This document shows positions 1-8,000 of a DNA stretch of 12,176 nucleotides, piece by piece. Where the stretch lies: the NCBI GenBank assembly GCA_024811115.1, contig JAKOGH010000302.1, positions 1-12,176 of the forward strand, given 5' to 3'. The notes below the pieces were generated by a model. It saw nothing but the letters and a program-made list of their open reading frames with translations, was not told where the DNA came from and made no database searches. A program made the position numbers and the translations under genes. Every line of letters starts with the position of its first letter. The stretch's first letter is position 1. Origin of the DNA: Terana coerulea. Taxonomy: Eukaryota > Basidiomycota > Agaricomycetes > Polyporales > Phanerochaetaceae.

Positions 1-2
1 AG

Positions 3-610
3 TATATCATCGCTGTCGATGATTATACGTCGCGTGCATGGATTATTTGCCTCAGGCTAAAATCCGTCGCCGTCAAAAGCGACAAAAAACTTTCTTGCTA
101 TGGTTCAAAACCAGCATAAAGCTAATGTCGAGAGCTGGATGTGGGATGCAGGAGAATATAAATCAAACGCATTCATTGAATGCTAAAGGACGAAGGGATT
201 AAAATCTAACTAGCGTTCTCATACTCCCGCGGCGGAATGGACACGCTGAGCGGTTCAATCGAACCCTCATGGACAAAGCCGAGGCTATGCGACTTCGCAG
301 CTTGCATTCCTCCTTCGTGGTGGGAATTTGCAGTTATACGCGCCAACGGTGCTACAACCGCACCCCGTTCGCGATTAAAATGGGTTACGCCTTATGAGGC
401 ACTCATGGGTGAAAAACCAGCGTTGATAACATCGCGTATTTAGGCTGCAGTGCGTGGGTCTTTATCCCTGCCGATGTTCGAAAGAACAAACTACAGCCTA
501 AGTCCGAAATGATGACATACATCGGACACGGCGAGCACGGTTGGACCTTCGTGAGAGGACGCAACAACGTCGTGTTTCGCTCGACTCAAGTCGAGTGGTG
601 TGAAACTTAT
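3..610 (+). pseudogene. Copia integrase domain remnant
   Basis: Read across three frames, this stretch follows the Copia integrase core. A segment YIIAVDDYTSRAW opens at position 3. A degenerate equivalent of the RSDNGGEY block (WDAGEYKSNAF) runs from 142. The third catalytic acidic residue appears as Glu 248-250 within NGHAER. The conserved C-terminal block GCSAWVFIP and the RSTQVEW region follow at about 445-600, matching the usual FGCRAWV...SRDVIFDE tail. An in-frame TAA at 184-186 and several frame changes near 60-126, 186-236 and 290-330 make it non-coding. A short open frame at 237-443 is only a fragment of this domain. Confidence 0.85.
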
Positions 611-1300
611 TTCACAAGTGCCTGACTGACAAAATGCCTAGCGGCCTGGCCGCCTGCGCGAAAACACCAAAACGCGAGCGACAGTGAGTCTTCGCAAGTG
701 CAGGATCAGACGATAGTGACGACGATGCGCCACCGCCAGCGAGCGCTGCACCTGTACTAACCTCCTTCGCGGGGCCGAGCGGGTTGACGACGGTTCGACC
801 CCTCGCCCCAGTTGGGCGTAGCCCGAGTCCGCCTACGTCGCGGCCGACACCCACCCGCAGAAGATCCGCAGGTACTGGCACCACGAGTTATTCCTGCTGG
901 ACGCGGCGTAATCTTCCGCGTCGAAGGATCGGTCAATCCAGGGCTCAGGTGTACGGCCGTCCTGTGCGGATTTTAGGTGCTGATAGAGGTATCCGTAGTT
1001 GGGAAAAGCAGACTGGCCAGGCCGAGCCCGCCAAGGTTAGCTACAGGGGCGGCGGTCAGTCTAGCAAGCAGCCGACAGTGTCCGCCACGCGTCCTGCTAG
1101 CCCTTCTACATCCGAACAGCTCGAACCTGTTCCGGATATCACTGAGCCACTGGAGACACTGGGCGAAAGCCCAGTGTCGAGATGACATGCTAGCACGACT
1201 GTGCCGGGAAGAGGGGAGTAAATTTCTACAATTATTTGCTTGCCCAAGCAGTCGATCCTGACGCAACAAAGTCTTCAGTCCGAGACTGGACTTTACGTGA
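611..1300 (+). pseudogene. Copia integrase to reverse transcriptase linker, low complexity
   Basis: This part is rich in Pro, Ser, Thr, Ala and Arg in the frames that stay open (for example around 715-880 and 1000-1185), as is usual for the poorly conserved spacer between integrase and reverse transcriptase in Copia polyproteins. It is interrupted by stops and frame changes. It contains a perfect 10-bp inverted repeat at 1155-1178. I see no separate gene here. Confidence 0.6.
1155..1178. repeat. Perfect 10-bp hairpin with GAAA loop
   Basis: GACACTGGGC at 1155-1164, a GAAA loop, then GCCCAGTGTC at 1169-1178. The stem is perfect and the loop is a GNRA tetraloop in plus-strand RNA. It lies in the poorly conserved linker of the Copia remnant. 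Confidence 0.85.
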
Positions 1301-2030
1301 CATAAACCGCCTGCCTGCCAAACGAGCAGGTAGAATGGCGTGCTGCATGCAAAGATGAGCTCGATGCATTAAGCAAAGAGGCGTGTTCGAACTTCGCGCG
1401 GCCGAAAGGCAAACGCGTCATTAAGAACCGATGGGTTTTGATGAGAAATCAGATGGTCGAAAGAAAGCGCGACTTGTAGCTCGCGGCTTCTCTCAAATTG
1501 AGGAATCGACTATGACAAAATCTTCTCTCCGGTCGTGCGGTTTGAAACCGTTAGATTCGTACTTGCCCTTCGCGGCACTCGAAGGCTTTTTCCTTACTGG
1601 CCTCGATGTGCGCTAGCGCATATTATACGGACTGTTAGATGAAGAGATCTACATGGAACAACCCGATGGCTTTCCTGCTCAAGGGAAAAAGCACATGGTG
1701 CTTCGTCTCCGTCAGCGCTCTTTACGGGCTTAAGCAGGCAGGACTGTCTTGGTGGAAAGCCCTTAGCAAGTCTATGGCTGAGCTCGGCTTCAAAGACTGA
1801 AGTCCGATGCTGGCGTATACGTCAAGGCGCAGGCAATGACATGGTCATCGCCGTAGTCTATGTTGACGACGCTATATTCGCCGGACGTAGCAAGGCAAAA
1901 GTACTCCAAGAAAAGGAGTCCTTCATGCAACGATGGGAGTGTCGCTGATATGGGCTGACGTAAAGGAGTTTCTGCGCATGCGCATACAACGTAGTCGGCG
2001 ACAAGATCGTGATTAATCAATGCGCCTACC
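1301..2030 (+). pseudogene. Copia reverse transcriptase domain remnant
   Basis: The RVT_2-type reverse transcriptase is recognisable piecewise. EWRAACKDELDAL begins at 1333, KNRWV at about 1420, DGRKKARLVARGF at 1452-1490, GLDVR before a TAG at 1614-1616, EEIYMEQPDGF at about 1640-1673, the YGLKQA block at about 1724-1741, and the catalytic YVDD at 1859-1870. At least four frame changes separate these blocks (near 1430, 1510-1560, 1715 and 1795-1810). The catalytic Asp pair survives, but the domain cannot be translated as one piece. Confidence 0.9.
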
Positions 2031-2807
2031 TTGATAAGGTACTCGAACGCTCGCGGCCAGACCAATGCCAAAATGGCAAAGACTCCGCTTCCTGAGGGTT
2101 ATATCCCTCAACCAAATGAAGGAGAGCTTAACAAAGCTCGCCAGAGCCGTTTCCAAATTGTGATAGGCTCACTCCTTTATATCATGCTCGGTACACGACC
2201 GGACATTGCGACGCTGTCAAAGCTCGCACAGTTTAGTGCGAACCCGTCTGAAGACCACCTGAACAGAGCGCTGTATATCTGCCGCTACCTGTCAGGCACT
2301 CGTAACTACACACTCGAGTATGACGGCTCTTCCGGGTTAGGCTTGGTGGCGTACACCGATGCAGATTGGGCGGCTGCTTCCGGCCGCTCTCAGACTGGCT
2401 TCCTGCTAATGCTTGCAGGAGGAGCCTTTAACTGGAGCTCTTTCGCACAGAAGTCTGTAGCAACGTCGACTAAAGATGCCGAATACATGGCACTCAGCGA
2501 CTGCTCCGAGAAGTCATGTGGATTCGAAATATCCTCTCTGAACTCGGTTACAACTTCGAGAAAGTACCCATCTGCAGCGACAACCAGGGCGCTCTATTCG
2601 TCTCGGAAAATCCCGTTCACTGAAAAGCGCACTAAGCACATCGACATTCGCTACCACTACATTCGCGATGTCGTCGGAAGCTGGTCACGTCAAGTACTCT
2701 TCGTACCTGGCGTTGACAATCCCGCAGATATCTTTACCAAGAATCTGGGCAGGGTCAAGATTGAGAAGTTTCGACCAATGCTCGGACTTCGCATCGCTGC
2801 TAACTAG
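2031..2807 (+). pseudogene. Copia C-terminal RT and RNase H region, open but internally frame-scrambled
   Basis: A 258-codon open frame ends the polyprotein at TAG 2805-2807. It contains the end of the RT domain (TRPDIA, residues 55-60), the RNase H Asp in YTDADW (about residue 110), the Glu in DAEYMAL (about 151), and the conserved TKHIDIRYHYIRD and DIFTKNL tail. Between about 2505 and 2622 the family sequence continues in another frame (it would read SDNQGALF there) while the long open frame carries unrelated residues. A pair of compensating indels therefore hides the third catalytic Asp. The open frame looks intact but the enzyme is not. Confidence 0.85.
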
Positions 2808-2847
2808 CGCTGACTAAACCAGCGCAGGCAGTACGCCGTGCTAGGTT

Positions 2848-2855
2848 AGGAGGAG
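2848..2855 (+). other. Polypurine tract
   Basis: An all-purine AGGAGGAG sits directly before the TG that opens the 3' LTR, about 40 bp after the polyprotein stop. This is the normal position of the plus-strand primer for reverse transcription in LTR elements. Confidence 0.75.
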
Positions 2856-3074
2856 TGTTGAGTCAGATAGACGCCGTAAGCGCTCTGCTCACATCTTCTC
2901 TATTGTTCTGCCAGGTTCCACCATGACGATGCCTATTGTCTATTGTCCTGGTACCTATTTGTGTCTGTTTGTAGTACAGCCACCCAGTATTGTATATAAG
3001 GCAGCCCTCTGCCATACTCCGAATAAGACTCTTACAACTCTCAACCCACTAACGTGTGTATCAACCAACCTACA
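2856..3074 (+). repeat. 3' LTR of the Copia element, about 219 bp
   Basis: The LTR is bounded by TGTTGAG after the polypurine tract and by CCTACA at its right end, giving the canonical TG...CA termini with a 3-bp TGT/ACA inverted repeat. It carries a TATATAAG promoter element at 2993-3000. Its start contains a perfect TGAGTCA bZIP site at 2859-2865. The right boundary is inferred from the TG/CA rule because the 5' LTR is not in the window. If it is right, the flanking 5 bp GGTGA (3075-3079) is the expected target-site duplication. Confidence 0.75.
2993..3000 (+). promoter_or_regulatory. LTR TATA box
   Basis: TATATAAG lies about 80 bp before the LTR's right end, in the position expected for the U3 core promoter of the element. 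Transcription would start about 30 bp downstream. It reads on the plus strand, toward the opposite-strand Cys-rich gene. Confidence 0.55.
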
Positions 3075-3088
3075 GGTGAGTAACCATC

Positions 3089-4011
3089 CTAGCTTCCTCT
3101 AGGCCTCGGTAGGAGTGTACGCCGCTGTATGCGCTGCACTTCTACACGCTCGCCGCGCGGCGAGTTGTCGAGCACGCACCCGCCGCACGACTCGAGGTCG
3201 CGCCGGACGTCGACGCACTCGAACGCAAACGCGGCGCCTAGCACGGGGCAGCGCCGCTGCCCGGCCGCACAGCGCGCGGGGCGCACCCCGAGCGGCGCGT
3301 TGCGCCTCACCGCGCCGGCCGTGCCCGCCCCCGCGGACGGCGCGGGGCTGGCGGCGTCGGACGCGGCGTCGGCGTACGTCCCGGTGCGGCATGTCGCGAC
3401 GCAAGTATTGGTCGTGGCGTCGCGGTAGGTGCTCGACGAGCACGTCAACGCGGCGGCCGTGCAGGAGGACGCGCCCGCGGCGCTCGTGGTGCCCGCCGGA
3501 CACGCGGTGCACGATGCGGACAGGTAGCTCGCGTACGTCCCGGCGGGGCACGTCGTGCACGCGGCCGCCTGCTCGGGCGCGTAGGTGCCAGACGGGCAGA
3601 CGGTGCAGGTGCTTGCGCCGCCGGGGGAGGAGCGTGCCCGCGGGGCAGCCGGACTGGCTCTTCCCGCCGGTGCATATCGTGCCCGTGCAGGCGACGAAGA
3701 AACCCGGTGAGGCGACCGTGCACGCGGTTGCGCTGTATCCTAGAGCGCGCCACAGTAAGTGTGGTGGCAAAGCTACTGAATGGTGCTCGGCGGCGAGACT
3801 CACCCGAGGCGAACGTGCCGGCAGGGCACTGTCAACAAGGTCAGCTCTCCACTCATAGCGCACGAGACAACAGATGACGGACCGCGTTACAGGGCTGGTA
3901 TCCGTTCGGCGAACTGTAGGTCCCAGGAAGGCAGGGCGGGATCGCCGCGCGTGCAGAGAGCGTGGCGGCGGCGAACACGACAAGGAGCGACGAGAGTGGG
4001 CGGCACGACAT
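3089..4011 (-). pseudogene. Secreted Cys-rich protein with CPAGT repeats and truncated CPL1-like domain
   Basis: Exons read 4011-3883, 3828-3804 and 3739 onward (introns of 54 and 64 nt, donors GTCCGT and GTGAGT). The start at 4011 was chosen because it opens a clear signal peptide: MSCRPLSSLLVVFAAATLSA with cleavage near ARAA. The mature part has five CP[AS]GT modules with paired Cys, resembling ephrin-receptor-like GCC2/GCC3 or growth-factor-receptor Cys-rich repeats. A CPL1-like segment follows (RCPVLGAAFAFECVD, then DLESCGGC). CPL1-like proteins are secreted fungal factors; the founder is from Cryptococcus. Two defects are visible. There is a +1 or -2 frameshift at about 3623-3636, between CPAGT and SSPGGAS. 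The CPL1 domain also stops just after its CGGC motif, with a TAG at 3089-3091, only 15 bp from the LTR. An intron starting near 3147 is an alternative explanation for the second defect. Confidence 0.75.
3149..3164. repeat. Perfect 16-bp GC palindrome
   Basis: CTCGCCGCGCGGCGAG equals its own reverse complement. It lies inside the truncated CPL1-like coding part, immediately after the last conserved residues. Confidence 0.8.
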
Positions 4012-4059
4012 GGCGAGGAGCACCCGCTTCGCGGACGGCGGCGCGCCCGCCGCTGTGTT

Positions 4060-4065
4060 CTTATA
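4060..4065 (-). promoter_or_regulatory. Candidate TATA box of the Cys-rich gene
   Basis: On the minus strand the sequence reads GGTATAAGAAC, about 50 nt upstream of the chosen ATG at 4011. The spacing suits a fungal core promoter with a short leader. No other TATA-like sequence is nearer. Confidence 0.45.
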
Positions 4066-5077
4066 CCTCTCGCTGTGCGGCGGGATAAGAGATGCGTGGC
4101 TCGCACCGCCCTGCCTGGCCCCGGACGCAACACCGCGCTGGAGGCGGCGCGTGCCTGCCAATGCGTGCCTTGGGCTCGATCACGGACAGGAACCATCGTC
4201 GGTTTGCAGCGGACTGCTCCGAGCCCCGGGACGGTAATTAAGCTACCCCAGGTCTGGAGCCTCCTTGCTTCTCGGATTCATTTACCTCGCCGCACCCGCG
4301 CCGGATATTGAGGCACTTGCACAGTGAGTACCGGTGCGCCCAGCCCCGTTTCAAGCTGTAATTAGCATGATGTCGACCACGGCGGTTTCGGTTACTACAC
4401 CAGCTGATACACTGCTACAAAGGCCTCCTGCACACATGCCCGTGTTTTTGGCATTGTTGGTACTGCGAGGGGGCCAACAAACGGGGCTCTGTCGACGCGG
4501 AAAACCTGGAGACTCCGAGGCGCGCTCACCTTGATTACATACGCAGCGCCACAAATTGGTAGGCGCTGAAAGGGCCTGTCTATCCCGAAAGCCCGCCAAA
4601 AGCTGGAATTTTCGGTCCACAGCATCTGGAGTAGGAAGGCGCTGGACACCTTGTCAAGCAAAGTGACTGCTACAAATTTCCAGATTTACAACAACACTCA
4701 AGAGCTGCAGATTTCAATACGGCGAGAAGCAAAAGAAGAGACAGCGTAGTAGGCAGCGGAACCATGTTCACGGAGGCTCTGAGAAAGACGAGTTAGACAT
4801 ACGCCATGGCATTGCAGGGAACATCGTCTCCTGAATGGCGTTTCGTGTGCACTTTCGAGGCTTCCATTCAGGCCGCCTCGGATGCTTGGTGGCCAGAGGC
4901 CATGCATCACGGTGCATTCGCGCTGCGCCAACCTGAAAAGCGAAATTTCAAAAGTCTTAAACCTTCTAGATAGAATGCTACAATAGTCATGAGTACATGG
5001 ACATTCGTGATACACTACACAGCGGCACGCGTCCTGGTCCCACCCAGCGAACACACCACGCAACCACGCGGCCCGCT
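4066..5077. other. About 1 kb without a recognisable gene
   Basis: This stretch lies upstream of the Cys-rich gene and downstream of the transporter stop. Short open frames exist on both strands (for example minus 4395-4661), but none shows a recognisable domain, a consistent exon chain or a targeting signal. The part next to 5077 should hold the transporter's 3' UTR; I see no AATAAA there. The only structure found is a 9-bp inverted repeat at 4830-4872. Confidence 0.6.
4830..4872. repeat. 9-bp perfect inverted repeat, 25-nt loop
   Basis: CCTGAATGG at 4830-4838 is the exact reverse complement of CCATTCAGG at 4864-4872. It lies about 205 nt beyond the transporter stop codon, so it might fold in the 3' UTR or just beyond it. 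It may also be chance. Confidence 0.5.
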
Positions 5078-8000
5078 TCAGTTGTCCGGCGCGAGACACC
5101 GGTCGGCCGAGAGGCTGCCGTCTGCAGAACACGTCGGGATGAGCACCGCACGAGAGAGAAGGGAAGGACTACGCACCGTTGCCCCACCAGTTGGGGAAGC
5201 TGTGGGCCGTGCCGGCAGCGCCGAAGACGGCCTGGCATGCTCGCGTCAGCACCAATGCCTCTCACCACATACATATATATGTGGACTCACGAAGTTGAGG
5301 ATGAAGCTGATGACCTGGGTGCCGCCGTCGAGGGCCGCGGCGACGATGTAGCTGCACAAGTACCATGGTCAGACGGCTGCCCAGACGCCGCAAGGCGAAA
5401 CGCGAGACGCACTTGTACTTGGTGAACGCGCGGGGGTAGCGCGTGCGCACGAACCACTGGGAGAAGATGCCGATCACCATCGCAGGGCTGGAGAAAAGAA
5501 AAACGTCAGCAACAATGGTTACCGTGAATTGGGTCGCGAGACACTCACTTGACGGACGTGTTGATGCCGACCGAGAGGAAACACGAGTACTGCATGATGA
5601 TCGACGTGTTGAAGTTCTGGAAGCCTGCACGGGGCCAGAACCGGTGCTATCCGTCCACGTCGCGTCAGCCTCACCCCCCTTGCGCAACCCAAAAACGAGC
5701 GCGACGTACCGCGATGTAGAACGGGAAGGGCAGGAAGAGGCCGATGGCGAGCGAGATGGGCACCATGTGGTAGATGCCCTTGGGCCCGAACATCTGCGGG
5801 CCGAGCGCGCCCCACGAGATCGCGTTCGAGTTGTACGTTTGCGCGTTCTGGCCGGACCACAGACGGGTGCCGGAGATGGAGAGGAGGGCTACGGGGCGTG
5901 CGTTAGCTCGGAGGGCCGCGGGGAGTGTAGCGGGACAGGAGAGGCTCACCAGGCCGCTGGCTGTTAATAATGGACAACATCATGATGTCTGCCCGCCGCG
6001 CCGTCAGCATCGCTCTTCCACCAACAGTTCACGGGACGACTCACAGTTGAGGACGGCGCCGACGACGGTACCTGCCCGCGCCAGTCCGTCAGCCGCGCAC
6101 GCAGAGAGCGAAAAAAGCGACAGGGTACGCACCGGAGATCTGCATGAGGAACGTGACGCGCGGCGCGAGCTTGACGTACTGGCCGAGCTTCAGGTCCTGC
6201 AGGAGCGCGATGCCTTGGATCATGGGGTGCTGGCCGTACAGCGCGCCGTACATGTTCGCGACGGGCTCGCCGGGCAGGATATACGCTTCACAACAAACGC
6301 CATCGTCAGCCTCCCACATCCTCTTTGTGTGCAAGTGAGCGCACCGGTGATCATCTGGAAGAAGCCCGTGCCGGACGAGTTGAACTCGTAGAAGCCGATC
6401 GTCGCCGCGAGCATGCCGTACAGCGTGCAGAAGATGAAGGAGATCATGACGAGCACGGTCAGCGTCCACCACGGCATGCCGGACTTGCCCGTGTAGTTCG
6501 CTGCACACCGCTCGTCAGCGCCCGCACCCCTCAAGAGTCAAACACTGTGTGTGCGACACGTACTGGCTTGGGCGATCGCGTACGCGACGGCGAGGACGAC
6601 AAAGTACCACCAGCGCGGGATCTGCTTGTACACCTTCATCTTCTCGAAATGCTGCACACATCCCACGCGCGTCAGTCCCGCTCACTCTCCACACACTCCA
6701 CACACACAAAGGGACAGCGCGTACCGGGTCGTGCACGACGAGCGGGACGCGGTTCCACGGGTTGAACGAGCGGAAGAACGGCTTGAGGTCGCTCCAGTGC
6801 CAGAGGACGACGTGCGTGAGCACCGCGCCGAGCGACAGGTTGGACGTGATCAGGTACAGCGCGTTCGTCGCCGAGAAGTACGCCGGCTGCAGACAGACAG
6901 ACAGACACACGTCAGCGCACGCATCCCGACCGCGTATGGTTAGAACAGCGAACGCACGCCGAGCTCCGCGTACTTCGCCGCGTCGAACCGTCCGTTCGTC
7001 AGCAGCGCCGTCTGGTTGTACTGCGCGCCCGTCTGGTCCTATAATTCGGTCAGCCCACCTCCCGCACAACCCCTCACTCTAAAAGGAGAGCACGCACGAA
7101 GATCGCCTGGCTCATGAACGGGAACTGCTTCGCGTTCCACAAGTTACCGTAGTACACGGCGCTCATGAGGATGTACGTCAGAATGATCCCAATGTCCTGG
7201 TTGATCTGCAGCCAGAGCGGGTTGTACAGGCACGCGGAGCCGATCAGGTTCCAGTCGAACGACCACGAGAGCAGCGCCATGCCCTCGTTGTTGCTCGCGC
7301 CGCCGAACACGTTGCGGAACACGGGGCTCGTGTTGTTCGCGAGGCAGAAGATGGAGACGCCGGTCAGGAGCGGGAAGATCCCTGCGAGGAGAGGAAGGCG
7401 GCAAGGGCGGTGAGGCGGGGCGGGCGCGGGTGGAGGGAGCGGAGAGACGTACATTGCGGGATGATCTCCCACTGCGGACACGCAGATTTCAGTAGGGGAC
7501 ACGAGGAGCGTATCTGGTGTACTCACGCTGTCAAAGAGCTGGTGTGAGCATCAAGGTATACGGGGTTAACACTGAGTTTACTCACACAAACATGAAACTG
7601 TAGTCGGAAAAAAAAACACGACAGGTTGAGCACAGAGGACATTCGGACACTTCAATCTCGCACTCACGCGAAGATGCCCCAGAAGAGGCGCACACGCTTG
7701 GACGTCATCTGGTTATCGTAGTGCAGCGCCTGGAACAGGTTCGCGACCGAAACTGGAATACTGGTCAGCATAACGCGAGACGCAAGAAGCAATGCGCACG
7801 GACTGTTGGCGGGCCAGAAGCACTTGGTCGGCTTGACGAGGATGTCCTGGAGCAGGCCCGCAAAGCCGTATCCGAGCAGCTGCGAGCCAATCAACGTGAA
7901 GATAGCGATACCGGGGTTCTGCGCGGTCGATCAGTACGGGCTGCGGGCCAAGACTTCACACCGTCCACATACCATCTTGTTGTTGTAGTACACTGCACGC

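Larger units (their letters stand above)
1..3074 (+). mobile_element. Ty1/Copia LTR retrotransposon, 3' portion, decayed
   Basis: The domain order integrase, linker, reverse transcriptase, RNase H, polypurine tract, LTR identifies the Ty1/Copia (Pseudoviridae-type) arrangement, because integrase precedes reverse transcriptase. Recognisable motifs are an integrase DDY segment near the left edge, an NGHAER motif at 236-253, the RT KARLVARGF block at 1461-1490, YVDD at 1859-1870, RNase H TDADW from 2355, and the TKHIDIRYHYIRD block near 2630-2670. The reading frame is broken many times by stops and frameshifts (for example a TAA at 184-186 and a TAG at 1614-1616), so the copy cannot make a working polyprotein. 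The gag, protease, 5' LTR and primer-binding site lie off the left edge. Decay is spread over the whole element, so the insertion is not very recent. Confidence 0.95.

Noticed and set aside
772..802. tRNA-like A-box (GGGCCGAGCGGG) and B-box (GGTTCGACCCC)
   Set aside because: The two boxes are far too close for a tRNA and no acceptor or anticodon stems form; it lies in the Copia linker.
1..3074. Repeat-induced point mutation of the Copia element
   Set aside because: The visible damage is mainly indels with some stops; I saw no obvious C-to-T bias or TA enrichment, and counting dinucleotides properly would need a computation.
3099..4196. Long Arg/Ala-rich open frames on both strands over the Cys-rich gene
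   Set aside because: They are products of high GC content. The true coding frame is shown by the signal peptide, the CPAGT repeats and the splice sites.
4351..4661. Two overlapping minus-strand open frames
   Set aside because: No recognisable motif and no consistent splice structure; probably non-coding intergenic DNA.
5625..5646. Alternative acceptor CAG for transporter exon 20
   Set aside because: Using it shifts the frame. The upstream TAG acceptor keeps the frame and supplies HRFWPRAG, which fits the family.
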